A DNA stretch of 64,000 bases, taken from the NCBI RefSeq assembly GCF_014838825.1, contig NZ_JACYMO010000001.1:1010830-1074829 (forward strand). The letters run 5' to 3'. A program made the translations under genes and the position numbers. Shown in pieces: positions 51,962 to 61,596 of the stretch (within the stretch, counting starts at the first letter, position 1; the number at the start of each line of letters is the position of its first letter). Under the pieces are notes generated by a model. It did no database searches. It worked only from the letters and a program-made list of their open reading frames with translations, and was not told the origin of the DNA. Source of the DNA: Erwinia persicina (GTDB taxonomy: Bacteria; Pseudomonadota; Gammaproteobacteria; Enterobacterales; Enterobacteriaceae).

Positions 51962-52996
51962 TTAAAGCAGGGACAGCCAGGTCTCTTTAATCACTTTGCC
52001 GTCGAATTTGCGCGAGGTGGTCTGGGTTGCCGCGCTCATGGCATAGAACAGGGCATCGTCACTCGCGAGCCGGTTCATACAGTCGATAAAGCGCGCCCTG
52101 TCGTTCATCGCCACCAGGAAGCCATCTTTCTCGTGGTTAATAATTTCCTGCGGTCCGGTCGGGCAGTCATAGGCAACCACCGGCAACGACCACGACTTGG
52201 CCTCCAGCAGCACCAGCGGCAGTCCTTCGTAACGCGAGGTCATCAGTGCCATATCGCTGTCGCGGTAGTAGTCATTGATATTGCTGACGCGGCCAACGAA
52301 GTTGACGCTGTCGCTGATGTTCAGCCGGGCAGCCTGAGCCACCAGCGCCTCCTTCAGCTCACCGTCGCCGGCAATGACCAGCTTCCAGTCAGGGTGGGTT
52401 GCCACAAACCCCTGCCAGACGTCCAGCAGCAGATCGAACCCTTTCTGGTGATCAAGACGACCCACCGCCAGCGCCTGATAGTGACGCTGCGTGCGCTGAA
52501 GATTTTTGTACACCACAGGATTGGGGATGGTTTTGCTGGGAATATTCCAGCCGTTAAACACCTGATGGTCTTTATCGGTCAGTACGATCACGCGATCGTA
52601 GTAACGCAGCGCCAGGTATTTAAGGAGTTTGATCGGTTTGCTGAAGGAGTTGATGGCCACATGCTCGCAGGCGTAGACGCGGGCAGGCTTCTTTTTCATC
52701 GACATCATGCTGTATAACGCAAACATCACGCTCAGGCGGCCCATGCTGATCAGAAACACCGCATCAAACTGCTGCTGATGGATCTTGTTCACGACGGCCT
52801 TCAGCGGATTTTTTTCGCCGTTGAAGCTGACAATTTGCTGTACCTGGTTGAAAGGATAAAACGGTTCCCCCGACCCTTCCAGCGAATAGATGGTCACCTC
52901 ATGCTGCTCACCAAAGCATTCAGACATGAAATTACAGATATTCTCAGTTCCGGCATAGGAATAGGCATCCTTAATGACCAGTACGATTTTTTTCAT
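51962..52996 (-). CDS. amsD: EPS glycosyltransferase, GT4 (AmsD-like)
   Basis: A GT4 glycosyltransferase of about 345 aa. The N-terminal half has KDAYSYAGTENICNFM, and the C-terminal domain has AVGRLDHQKGFDLLLDVW, TSRYEGLPLVLLEAKSW (E-x7-E) and DCPTGPQEII, a combination common to galactosyl/N-acetylhexosaminyl transferases of WbaN or AmsD type. ATGs at 53005 and 52996 are both possible; GAGG is better placed for 52996. The GT2 gene lies just upstream, which reverses the amsD-amsE order I recall for E. amylovora. Confidence 0.75.
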   Translation of the reverse strand: MKKIVLVIKDAYSYAGTENICNFMSECFGEQHEVTIYSLEGSGEPFYPFNQVQQIVSFNGEKNPLKAVVNKIHQQQFDAVFLISMGRLSVMFALYSMMSMKKKPARVYACEHVAINSFSKPIKLLKYLALRYYDRVIVLTDKDHQVFNGWNIPSKTIPNPVVYKNLQRTQRHYQALAVGRLDHQKGFDLLLDVWQGFVATHPDWKLVIAGDGELKEALVAQAARLNISDSVNFVGRVSNINDYYRDSDMALMTSRYEGLPLVLLEAKSWSLPVVAYDCPTGPQEIINHEKDGFLVAMNDRARFIDCMNRLASDDALFYAMSAATQTTSRKFDGKVIKETWLSLL

Positions 52997-53014
52997 TGTC
53001 TTCATCACCTCAGA

Positions 53015-53767
53015 TTAACGATGCTTCAGGGTAAATAACACGCCGTTAACCATGTACCAGACGTAGTAGTAATAAACTTTAAGCGGATTATTTTTATAAA
53101 TGTATTTCAGTAAGTCCAGGTGCCACTTTGCCGCTTTGTTTTTATTGCGCGACAGGGAATTACCCATTTCATAATAGGTCACCAGATTCTTATCAATCAC
53201 CCGCGCCTGCTTATACTGCTCAAACAGTTCATACAGGAAGAGGAAGTCCTCATGTCCTTTTTTCTTAAACAGTACGGGCTTTGCCGGGCGACGATAGCAA
53301 ACGGAAGAGAAACAGATACGGAACTGTTTTTTAACAAAATTATCTTTCATCAACAGTGACTTACCGTAGCGCACGTCATAAGCTTTGCTACGTGACTGGT
53401 AACGGTAATCGCTGATCACCAGGTCATGCCCCGCGTTGAGCTGGGCGATCTGCAGCATCAGTTTGTCGCGGGCCCATTCGTCATCACTGTCAAGAAAAGC
53501 AATAAACGGCTCGGTCGCTGTGGTTAAGCCGACATTACGCGTTTCTGCTGCGCCACGATTTACCTCGTTGCTGAGGATCGTAATGCGCGGATCGGTACAG
53601 TGCTGCTGCACAAATTCCAGTGAGTCATCGGTAGATTTATCGTTAATAAGATAGATCCGCCAGTCGGTATAGGTTTGATCAATCACCGACTGTACCGCCC
53701 GCAAAATGGTCGCGCGCGCATTGTACATTGGGATAATAATCCCTACCGTGCCGATTTGATTATTCAT
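53015..53767 (-). CDS. amsE: EPS glycosyltransferase, GT2 (AmsE-like)
   Basis: A 250-aa GT-A inverting glycosyltransferase: VGIIIPMYNARATILRAVQS, the YLINDKSTDDSLE motif, and the metal-binding AFLDSDDEW. C-terminal residues are basic with a hydrophobic stretch that may touch the membrane. The start at 53767 has AGGG six bases upstream; the in-frame ATG at 53794 has none. It should add one sugar, probably galactose, to the EPS unit; gene name by size and family only. Confidence 0.75.
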   Translation of the reverse strand: MNNQIGTVGIIIPMYNARATILRAVQSVIDQTYTDWRIYLINDKSTDDSLEFVQQHCTDPRITILSNEVNRGAAETRNVGLTTATEPFIAFLDSDDEWARDKLMLQIAQLNAGHDLVISDYRYQSRSKAYDVRYGKSLLMKDNFVKKQFRICFSSVCYRRPAKPVLFKKKGHEDFLFLYELFEQYKQARVIDKNLVTYYEMGNSLSRNKNKAAKWHLDLLKYIYKNNPLKVYYYYVWYMVNGVLFTLKHR

Positions 53768-53836
53768 CTGATACCCTGAATCTGAGTCATTCATTAAGTG
53801 ATAGTCATCATTCGGGCCGGCTATCCGGCCCGGACG

Positions 53837-54961
53837 TTAAAAAAGACGGAACAGCGGTGCAATGCTGTAACCATTAATCGACTGCACGGAGAGGATGGTG
53901 TTATACGCCAGATAATAAGAGGTCATGGCAAACAGCAGTCCAAAGTTCAGCAGCGGATTTCGTATGCGCGTCATCAGGAACGCCAGCAATAAAGGTTCAC
54001 AGTGCAGGAACAGGTTACCGACGCGCCCCCCGATAATAGAGAAGTCGGAGAAGATAATGCGCACGGCCGCACCGGCTGAATAGGCGATAAACAGGATATA
54101 GGCGACCCTGTCTTCCGGCTTAATCGGCCGGTTAAAATAGACCACGGTGAAGAAGGCGATAAACGCAATATTTTTTAAGTTCGCCAGGCCAAACACTGGC
54201 GAGGCGGCATCAAACACCGTCCCGCTGTAGCCCATCGCACGGTCACCGATAACCGGTACAATCCCCAGAGAGTCGAGGAACAGTTTTTTCCCGCCGATCA
54301 AACCCAGCGGGATCGCCGCCAGCACCATCGCAATACCGAAGTATTTACGCTCGCGCAGGAACAGGAACGGTGCAACCATCAGCACGGCGTAGCCCGTGGA
54401 GTGGGACTGGGTACTTAACACCAGGAAGACAAACGCCACGAAATACTTGCGCCCCGCCGCCGAGCAGAGGCAGGCAACCGCAAAGGCGCTGGACAGGCCG
54501 AAGCGGATCTGATTCATATCTTTGTTGATAAACAGGTGCGCGGAGTAAAGACACAGCGAACACAGGATCAGCGGAGAGTACTTTTTAAAAATCCAGGCGT
54601 TAGTGGACACCGCAATAAAGGCGATGAACAGCAGGAAAAAGTAGCTTTCATGGGTGAACCACGACAGCACCCAGGCCAGCAGCATAAACAGGTTCTCATA
54701 GCGGTAAATATCCGCTACGGTTTCGTAACCACTGATGCTGGTCTGACGGGAGAAATCATTAAAGAAGCCGAGATACTGCCAGTCATCAATACCGGAGTTC
54801 GGGCCCCTGAAACCCGCAAACATGATCAACGCCACCACCGCAATAAAGAAGAAGTAGGTGGTCACGCGCTTCATTTTTGGCTCATTCGCCTGGTTGATTG
54901 TCGCCAGTTCAAAAAAGCATAAAATCAGTATGCTGTAACTGACTATCCAATATATTGCCAT
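53837..54961 (-). CDS. amsC: EPS polymerase AmsC (EpsG-family Wzy)
   Basis: A 374-aa integral membrane protein with about ten hydrophobic segments and the EpsG landmarks FAGFRGPNSGIDDWQYLGF and a RFGLSSAFAVAC helix. It is the only polymerase candidate of the EPS cluster and sits where amsC lies, after amsB. ATG 54961 has GGGAAA upstream; the in-frame GTG at 54973 does not add a domain. Confidence 0.85.
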   Translation of the reverse strand: MAIYWIVSYSILILCFFELATINQANEPKMKRVTTYFFFIAVVALIMFAGFRGPNSGIDDWQYLGFFNDFSRQTSISGYETVADIYRYENLFMLLAWVLSWFTHESYFFLLFIAFIAVSTNAWIFKKYSPLILCSLCLYSAHLFINKDMNQIRFGLSSAFAVACLCSAAGRKYFVAFVFLVLSTQSHSTGYAVLMVAPFLFLRERKYFGIAMVLAAIPLGLIGGKKLFLDSLGIVPVIGDRAMGYSGTVFDAASPVFGLANLKNIAFIAFFTVVYFNRPIKPEDRVAYILFIAYSAGAAVRIIFSDFSIIGGRVGNLFLHCEPLLLAFLMTRIRNPLLNFGLLFAMTSYYLAYNTILSVQSINGYSIAPLFRLF

Positions 54962-54997
54962 AGAGTTTCCCACCCAATTATTATTCTTCTGGTCACG

Positions 54998-55903
54998 TTA
55001 CTTTCCGCCCAGCCGCGCCCGTAATTTGTCTTTTACGCGGTTGAGGAAGTAGGTGCGGTTATCTTTATTGGTTAAGAAAAAGTAGCGGGCAAAGCTCAGG
55101 CTGGCCTGGAGGGATTTTCCGTCCATCTTGTAACGCAGCGGCAGCTTATACGCTTTATAGGTGTGAATATCCCGCCGGGTCAGATACGGCTTCATATTTT
55201 CAAGCCAGAAGAACGAGTATTTTACTGACTCGCCTTTATGCTTTGAGCCAAACTTTGTCACCAGATGATAGTTAGCCAGCGGCTGGTCAATCATAAAGAA
55301 GGTATAGCCGAGTTTGTCGGCGCGGATGCAGAAGTCGTAATCCTGATGGCGGATATACTTCTGATCAAAGCGAATTTCCTGCGCGTACTCGCGCTTCAGC
55401 ACGATGGTGCTGGTCTGGATAAAGCCGTAGCAGCCAAACAGGTACTCGGCAACGGTTTCGTTACGCCCCACCTGCTGTAACGGCAGCACTTTCAGGAATT
55501 CACCGTCCTGAATAATGTTAACCTGGCTGTAGATGATAAAACGCTGCTGGCCCTGCTCTTCCAGCTGATGGATCAGCTTCAGGCTTTCCGCCAGCTTATC
55601 TTTATGCCACTCATCGTCCGCGTCGAGGAAGCTGATATAGTCCCCGGTCGCCAGCTCAATGCCTTTATTACGCGCGCCGGAGCCGTTCAGCTTCTCCTGC
55701 GACAGCACCAGGTTGATGTTGAGATGGCGGTATCGCTCTGACTGCACCACAGCGGCCAGCTGCTCTGCGTCAGCCGATTTATCATCAATGATAATCACTT
55801 CAAAATGCGGATAACTCTGGGCTGCCACGCAGTCCAGCGTCGTCACGATAGATTCGGATGCATTATATGCAGGAATGACGATCGAAAAGAAAATATCCTT
55901 CAT
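54998..55903 (-). CDS. amsB: EPS glycosyltransferase AmsB (GT2)
   Basis: A 301-aa GT-A glycosyltransferase with FSIVIPAYNASESIVTTLDC, EVIIIDDKSADAEQLA and the metal-binding SFLDADDEWHKDKL motif, then IRHQDYDFCIRADKLGY near the catalytic region. In amylovoran synthesis AmsB is thought to add the second sugar, galactose. It is the first gene after the internal terminator at 55947-55985. Confidence 0.88.
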   Translation of the reverse strand: MKDIFFSIVIPAYNASESIVTTLDCVAAQSYPHFEVIIIDDKSADAEQLAAVVQSERYRHLNINLVLSQEKLNGSGARNKGIELATGDYISFLDADDEWHKDKLAESLKLIHQLEEQGQQRFIIYSQVNIIQDGEFLKVLPLQQVGRNETVAEYLFGCYGFIQTSTIVLKREYAQEIRFDQKYIRHQDYDFCIRADKLGYTFFMIDQPLANYHLVTKFGSKHKGESVKYSFFWLENMKPYLTRRDIHTYKAYKLPLRYKMDGKSLQASLSFARYFFLTNKDNRTYFLNRVKDKLRARLGGK

Positions 55904-55946
55904 TGCCAGGCACCTTTATAAACGGTCACAAACAGACACTCACCAG

Positions 55947-55985
55947 AAAAAAAGGAACCTTTACCCACGGGGTATAAAGGTTCCT
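55947..55985 (-). terminator. Internal terminator between amsA and amsB
   Basis: A perfect 11-bp stem AGGAACCTTTA / TAAAGGTTCCT on the minus strand, extended by further pairs near the loop, is followed by seven T residues. It begins 9 bases after the amsA stop and 44 bases before amsB. It looks like a full intrinsic terminator inside the operon, so RfaH antitermination would set the ratio of export genes to glycosyltransferases. Confidence 0.88.
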
Positions 55986-55993
55986 CAGGGTTA

Positions 55994-58174
55994 TTAGCTT
56001 TTCGCATCCTGCTTGTAGCTGTAGTCGTAATAGTCATAGCCGTAACCATAGGCATTGGCTGACTTACGGACGACGGCGTTGAGGATAACCCCTTTAATAT
56101 CGATACCGTTCTGGGCAAAGCGCTTGTAGCTGATTTCCACTTCTTTAAGGGTGTTGGTTTCGAAACGTGCCACCATCAGCGAGGTTCCGGCCAGCTTGCC
56201 GATAATGGAGGCGTCGGTGACGGCCAGAATTGGCGGCGTATCAATCAGCACCAGGTCATAGTTCTTGCTGGCCCAGTCGAGCAGCTCATTCATGCGGCTG
56301 TGCATCAGCAGCTCGGACGGGTTCGGCGGCACCTGACCGCGGGCAATGAAGTCAAAGCCGAAGTCGCCATGCTGGATCAGATCCGGCGTGAACGGCGTCT
56401 TTCCTGACAGGATATTGGACAGACCGGTTTTGCTCTCCGCACCCAGCAGTTCGTGCGTATAACCGCGACGCATATCACCATCAATAAACAGGACTTTCTG
56501 ACCGGCTTTCGCCACCAGCGTCGCCAGGTTAGAACAGATAAAGGTTTTACCTATCCCCGGGCTGGCACCGGTGATCATCAGAATGTTGTTTTTCGCTTCC
56601 ATCATGGCGAAGTGCAGGCTGGTACGCAGGCTGCGGATCGCTTCAATTGAAAGGTCTGTCGGGTTACCCAACGCCAGCAGGCTGTTATGCGGATCGGTTT
56701 TCCCTTTAAGATTACGTTTGGCCAGGGCCTCCGCATCTTTCTTACGCTGCCACTCGGAGAGCGGAACGCTGGCATACACACTCAGGCCCAGCTCTTCCAG
56801 CTGCTCCGGGTTGTCGATACCGTGGTGGAACAGTGCTTTCAGCAGCACCAGACCGACGGAAACCACCAGACCGGCCAGCAGGCTGGCGACAATCAGCATC
56901 AGTTTCTTCGGTGCGACAGGTGTTCCCGCCGTTTCAGCATGATCGATGATGCGGACATCACCCACGGTGCTGGCCTTGCTGATACTCAGTTCCTGCTGAC
57001 GGTTCAGCAGCTGCATGTAGATTTCCTGCCCTGCCTGCACGTCACGCGTTAAACGCACAATTTCCTGCTGAGTCTGCGGCATCTGACTGATTTTGCCGTT
57101 CAGCTTTTTCTGCTCGTTTTCCAGCGTCTGGCGTTTTTCCAGCAGCGCGCGGTAGGTCGGGTGGTCTTTGGTAAACAGCTGCGACACTTCGGCTTCACGG
57201 AAGGTCAGTTCGTTCAGCTGGCTCTGGATGCTGACGGAAGAGTCGAGTGCTGACTTCGCTTCCAGCGACATATCCACCGAGTCATTCTGGCGGCGGAAGA
57301 CGTTAAGTTTATCTTCTGCCTGATCCAGCTTACCGCGCACTTCAGGAAGCTGATTTTTCAGGAAGGCCAGACTCTTCTCCGCTTCTTCAGATTTGCGCTC
57401 AACGTTCTGGTACAGATAGTTATTGATAATCTGATTCAGCACCTGGCTAATTAATACCGGATCTTCCCCGGTATAGGTCAGGCCCAGCACGCCGGTGTCT
57501 TTGCCCATATCGGCAACGGTCAGATTGTTATAAATCAGTTTGATGGCCTGCAGGTCGCTCAGTTTTGTCACGGTGAAGCTGGTGCCCTCATCCGCTTTGA
57601 TATCGCTGACCAGCATTGTGACATCACCGTGCTGCTCGAACTGACCGACTTTGCCTTTAAACAGCTCATCGCCGTCTTTGCTTACGGTGTAGCTGTCTGG
57701 CCCGTTGACTTCGATCGTCAACTGGCGCTTATCCCATACGGCCGGCACTTTCAGGCGCGAAACGGCGATCTGCTCCGGCTTACCGCCCATCATGCGCGAC
57801 AGGCCTTTACCGATAAGCGGGAAATAGTCCTGCTGCACCAGCACATCCAGACCGAGGTCGGTCACGGTTTTACCCAGCACCATACGTGACGTCACAATCT
57901 GGACTTCTGTCGCTGATGCGGGCTGCGCGTTCGGCATCATCTGCGTCAGGTCATTCAGCACGGTGTTGGCATTCTTCTGCTCAACCTGCACCATCGCGTC
58001 CGCACTGTATATAGGTGTGGCAAACAGGCTGTACAGCGTGCCCATCAGCATAAACAGTGCGGTAACCGCAACAATTATCCAGCGATGGTCAATAAGTTGC
58101 CCCACAAGATGCGCCAGATCGAACCCGTTCGAATCGTCTTGCGGCGCTGACGGTGCCTTACTTTTTATTTTCAT
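55994..58174 (-). CDS. amsA: Tyrosine autokinase AmsA (Wzc)
   Basis: A 726-aa polysaccharide co-polymerase and BY-kinase controlling EPS chain length and export. An N-terminal Wzz domain has TM1 at about 32-52 and a long periplasmic coiled region to TM2 near 425-445. The cytosolic kinase has Walker A TGASPGIGKTF (about residue 536), Walker A' VLFIDGDMRRG and Walker B LVLIDTPPI. The C terminus is a tyrosine cluster (YGYGYDYYDYSY), the autophosphorylation site reversed by AmsI. Confidence 0.95.
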   Translation of the reverse strand: MKIKSKAPSAPQDDSNGFDLAHLVGQLIDHRWIIVAVTALFMLMGTLYSLFATPIYSADAMVQVEQKNANTVLNDLTQMMPNAQPASATEVQIVTSRMVLGKTVTDLGLDVLVQQDYFPLIGKGLSRMMGGKPEQIAVSRLKVPAVWDKRQLTIEVNGPDSYTVSKDGDELFKGKVGQFEQHGDVTMLVSDIKADEGTSFTVTKLSDLQAIKLIYNNLTVADMGKDTGVLGLTYTGEDPVLISQVLNQIINNYLYQNVERKSEEAEKSLAFLKNQLPEVRGKLDQAEDKLNVFRRQNDSVDMSLEAKSALDSSVSIQSQLNELTFREAEVSQLFTKDHPTYRALLEKRQTLENEQKKLNGKISQMPQTQQEIVRLTRDVQAGQEIYMQLLNRQQELSISKASTVGDVRIIDHAETAGTPVAPKKLMLIVASLLAGLVVSVGLVLLKALFHHGIDNPEQLEELGLSVYASVPLSEWQRKKDAEALAKRNLKGKTDPHNSLLALGNPTDLSIEAIRSLRTSLHFAMMEAKNNILMITGASPGIGKTFICSNLATLVAKAGQKVLFIDGDMRRGYTHELLGAESKTGLSNILSGKTPFTPDLIQHGDFGFDFIARGQVPPNPSELLMHSRMNELLDWASKNYDLVLIDTPPILAVTDASIIGKLAGTSLMVARFETNTLKEVEISYKRFAQNGIDIKGVILNAVVRKSANAYGYGYDYYDYSYKQDAKS

Positions 58175-58186
58175 GGATCATCCCAA

Positions 58187-58621
58187 CTATCGGCTTAATG
58201 CGTTGACCCATTTCTGGGCAGCGTTTTCAAGGATTCCGTACACGGCCTCAAAGGCATCGCGGCTTTTTTTATACGGGTCGGCAATTTCCTGCTGGTTGAT
58301 CCAGTGACCAAACAACATGGTTTTGCCTCGTACGGAAGGGTTGATGCGGCAGACCTGGTCGACATGTTTTTTTTCCATCACCAGGATTAAATCGTAATCC
58401 CGGCACATGCCAGAAGTCAGTTGCTGTGCCACATGCCCCTGCAGTGACACCCCACGTTCTGCGGCCACGCTGCTGGCAGTCTCGTCAGCAGCCTGGCCCA
58501 CCATGGCCCCCAGTCCCGCGGATGCGATATTCTTCTCAGGAAGTGCGGATTTCAGCAGCCGCTCCCCGGTGGGGGAGCGGCAGATGTTTCCGATACAAAC
58601 AACTAAGATTGAATTAATCAT
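58187..58621 (-). CDS. amsI: Low-molecular-weight protein tyrosine phosphatase AmsI (Wzb)
   Basis: A 144-aa phosphatase. The catalytic loop is VCIGNICRSP (Cys9, Arg15, C-x5-R) and the general-acid Asp is in IADPYKKS. It dephosphorylates AmsA/Wzc and so cycles polymer export. 15 bases separate its start from the amsH stop, and amsA follows after 12 bases. Confidence 0.95.
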   Translation of the reverse strand: MINSILVVCIGNICRSPTGERLLKSALPEKNIASAGLGAMVGQAADETASSVAAERGVSLQGHVAQQLTSGMCRDYDLILVMEKKHVDQVCRINPSVRGKTMLFGHWINQQEIADPYKKSRDAFEAVYGILENAAQKWVNALSR

Positions 58622-58636
58622 AATGTTTCCCGGCGG

Positions 58637-59770
58637 TTACCAGTTATGAAGCGTCTGCACGGTACGGGTCGCATCGTAAACACCGCTGATGGTCGGAACG
58701 AGCTGCGAAATTACGCGGTTCCAACGTGCCAGAGGCGTCGAGGTGACGTAAACAATGTCATACGGTTCTAACTGGAATTCGGTCCCCATTACCATCGCGG
58801 CGGCATCTTTCGTATTCAGCTGATAGATGTTGGCGATCTTGCTGCGGTTAGGCCCTTTGGTCGGACGGATAACGAACACGCCCGTTGCATCGGCAACGGT
58901 CTGATCCATGCCCTGTGCATTGCCCAGCGCTTCAGACAGCGTCATACCGCTGCGGTCCATTTTCAGGGTGGCCTGCTGTTTCACTTCACCCATCACGAAG
59001 ACTTTAAGGTCGTCGTTACGCGGTACATACAGAATGTCACCCGGGTAAAGCAGGTGGTTTTGCGACAGGTCGCCGTTCTGCATCAGTGCCTGCAGGGAGA
59101 TCGGCTGCTCACGTCCGTTGTGCGTCAGCACCACGTTGCGCCAGTCGGCGGTCGCGGTTAAGCCACCGGCGGCATTGATGGCATCAAGAATGGTCAGCGG
59201 CACGTTAGTAATCGGCTGCTGACCTGAGGTGGTCACCTCACCCGTCACGTAGGTTTTTTGTGATTTAAACGAGGCGATGCTGACATCAACCTGCGGGCTT
59301 TCGATGTACTGAGCCAGGCGACGCGCGATCTCATCGCGGATCTCCTGCACCGTACGCCCTGCCACTTTCACCCGTCCGATATAGGGATAGAAGATAGTGC
59401 CGTCAGAATGGACCCAGTTACCGGTGTCGCTGGCGCTACGGTACTGGCCGGATGGCGTCGTCAGCTCCGGGTGATCCCAGACAGTGACGGTCAGTACGTC
59501 GCCCACACCAACGCGGTATTCATACGACTGCAGTTCACGCTGCAGGGCATCGTTCGCCTGAGCGACGACCGGTTTTGGCCGCATACGCTCAACCAGACTC
59601 GGTGTCAGCGGGAAGACATTAACGTATTTATCAATGTCGAAATCACTGTCCTGCTGTTTGACAACATCTTTACCCGAAGTGGAAAGGTGGCTACCCGGTT
59701 CGATAGTACAACCGGAAAGGAACGCTGCTGAAACCAGCAGGGGAATCAATTTAGTTTTGATTGTAATCAT
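58637..59770 (-). CDS. amsH: Outer-membrane polysaccharide export lipoprotein AmsH (Wza)
   Basis: A 377-aa lipoprotein forming the octameric export channel. A signal peptide ends in the lipobox FLSGC (Cys21). The PES domain ([20 protein letters not shown]) and two SLBB-type repeats ([19 protein letters not shown]-like region, then [16 protein letters not shown]) follow, and a C-terminal helix forms the outer-membrane pore ([19 protein letters not shown]). It works with AmsA and is expressed before it. Confidence 0.95.
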   Translation of the reverse strand: MITIKTKLIPLLVSAAFLSGCTIEPGSHLSTSGKDVVKQQDSDFDIDKYVNVFPLTPSLVERMRPKPVVAQANDALQRELQSYEYRVGVGDVLTVTVWDHPELTTPSGQYRSASDTGNWVHSDGTIFYPYIGRVKVAGRTVQEIRDEIARRLAQYIESPQVDVSIASFKSQKTYVTGEVTTSGQQPITNVPLTILDAINAAGGLTATADWRNVVLTHNGREQPISLQALMQNGDLSQNHLLYPGDILYVPRNDDLKVFVMGEVKQQATLKMDRSGMTLSEALGNAQGMDQTVADATGVFVIRPTKGPNRSKIANIYQLNTKDAAAMVMGTEFQLEPYDIVYVTSTPLARWNRVISQLVPTISGVYDATRTVQTLHNW

Positions 59771-59899
59771 CTAGTTCATCGCTATCAGTAATGTGAATGA
59801 TAGTGGCGAGACCGCCGCTGTGTAGCGTCTAAGCGTTGCTAATTGCTCAAATCAGGCACTGTATCTGTAGGTCATAATCTGTCAGCCCTCTGGCCCCGT

Positions 59900-61333
59900 T
59901 TAATAAGCCCCATCACGTTTCAGAACCACACCAACAGTTTTGAACAGAATGGCGATATCGTTCCACAGTGACCAGTTCTTGACGTACCACGAGTCGAAGT
60001 AAACACGGGTTTCATAATCCACGTCATTACGTCCACTTACCTGCCACAGACCGGTCATGCCTGGTTTGGCCATAAAGTAGTAATCAACATCACCCGCATA
60101 GCGTTCCAGTTCGGCTTCGATCACCGGACGTGGCCCCACCAGACTCATCTCACCGCGAACCACGTTCCAGAGCTGCGGTAATTCATCCAGGCTGGTCTTG
60201 CGGATAAAATGCCCCACGCGCGTAATGCGGGGATCATTTTTCAGCTTAAAGTCTTTGTCCCACTCTTCCCGGGCGGCCGGATCGGTGCGCAGGACTTCTT
60301 CCAGCACCTCTTTCGAATTCACCACCATCGAGCGGAACTTCAGACATTTAAATTTGCGGCCATTTAAGCCCACGCGTTCGTGGCCATATATCGGCGCACC
60401 GCCATCGCGGGAGACCATAAAGATCAGCGCGGCTAACGCCGGCAGCAGCATGGTAATAATGCTCAGAGCCCCTACGAGGTCGAAGGCGCGCTTCAGGAAA
60501 CGTGACGTGCGCTTGGCGAGATTATTATTTACGCGCAGGATCATCACTTCATGGCTGAAGATATAAGCCATGTCCGTACCGTAAAGCGGTACACCACGTA
60601 ATGAAGGAATAACCGACACCGAACGGCAGTTATGCTTGGCCAGATTTTTCAGCCACAGATCGCGGGACTGACTCTGCTCATATTCCACGGCGACAATAAA
60701 CTGCGTTTCGCTGTTCACCAGCGACCACAGCGTCTGCTCGTCTTTAATCACCGGCACACCAAACAGCTCAAGGGCTGGCTGACTGCCGTCGACATCGAAG
60801 AAGGCCACCACGTCAAAGCCCATGACCTCTTCGCTCTGCAGCGCCTGCCAGGCTTCTTCGGCATTCTTGCCGCTGCCGAGAATAATGGATTGTTTCTTCC
60901 AAAGGTTTTTACGGTTAAGCACCCGTTTAACCACCGCACGGCCGACGGGGATCAACACCATCGCCAGCAGCCAGGTTAATGCCCAAATCCAGCGGGACAG
61001 TTCCCATTTGGACAATGCGCTGATGGACAAGGCAATAACGGAAAATACCAGCACTGTTCTCAGTGCTTCTTTTAACTCGAACCAGAAAGGTTTGCGGTAT
61101 GTATAATGACGCAATCTCACCCAGAACCAACCGACACACACAACAGAAAGCATAATATGTGTCGCTATCGTCAATTTAAGATCGACAGAAGGAATATCTG
61201 ACAGAATATCACCAGGGAAACTATTAATCAGCAAAATGGCCACGGCCAGTGCTGCATTAAAACAGATGAGATCTGAGAGAGCTAATGACAGTTTTATTAA
61301 CAACCCTTTAAAGGTAAATTCAATATCGCGCAT
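59900..61333 (-). CDS. amsG: Undecaprenyl-phosphate galactose phosphotransferase AmsG (WbaP type)
   Basis: A 477-aa polyprenol phosphate sugar-1-phosphate transferase. The N-terminal half has about four membrane segments and a soluble Rossmann-like CoA-binding-type domain. The catalytic C-terminal bacterial_transf domain runs from KRAFDLVGALSI (about 290) through GHERVGLNGRKFKCLKFRSM, KTSLDELPQLWNVVRGEMSLVGPRP and PGMTGLWQVSGRND. It starts the EPS unit with galactose-1-phosphate. It is the first ams gene, with about 570 bp of leader containing JUMPstart and the RcsAB-like box. Confidence 0.95.
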   Translation of the reverse strand: MRDIEFTFKGLLIKLSLALSDLICFNAALAVAILLINSFPGDILSDIPSVDLKLTIATHIMLSVVCVGWFWVRLRHYTYRKPFWFELKEALRTVLVFSVIALSISALSKWELSRWIWALTWLLAMVLIPVGRAVVKRVLNRKNLWKKQSIILGSGKNAEEAWQALQSEEVMGFDVVAFFDVDGSQPALELFGVPVIKDEQTLWSLVNSETQFIVAVEYEQSQSRDLWLKNLAKHNCRSVSVIPSLRGVPLYGTDMAYIFSHEVMILRVNNNLAKRTSRFLKRAFDLVGALSIITMLLPALAALIFMVSRDGGAPIYGHERVGLNGRKFKCLKFRSMVVNSKEVLEEVLRTDPAAREEWDKDFKLKNDPRITRVGHFIRKTSLDELPQLWNVVRGEMSLVGPRPVIEAELERYAGDVDYYFMAKPGMTGLWQVSGRNDVDYETRVYFDSWYVKNWSLWNDIAILFKTVGVVLKRDGAY

Positions 61334-61558
61334 AGTTAACTCTTAATTTTATCTTAGAAAGCCTGTGTTTTATTGGTCTCTGACCTGGTGAGATGAGTAT
61401 TTAATCAACACATCAGTTATTACACAGGAAACTTATTTAGGGAGTCTGACAAAAAGGTCATCGTAGCTGGCATAGCGGCTAGAGATTTTGGCAAGAAAAT
61501 CAACATGAACGTTTACTGTTCCGCGGCGCTTCCTGAACAGTCTCAAGACTCGTCAGGA

Positions 61559-61596
61559 CACGCTACCGCCCCTGGCTTGTAGCTGCCAATGCGCTG
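61559..61596 (-). promoter_or_regulatory. JUMPstart with ops element (ams operon)
   Basis: The minus strand reads CAGCGCATTGGCAGCTACAA then GCCAGGGGCGGTAGCGTG, a near-perfect JUMPstart with ops core GGCGGTAGCGTG (61570-61559). It lies 226 bp before amsG and should load RfaH onto RNA polymerase. Confidence 0.94.
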
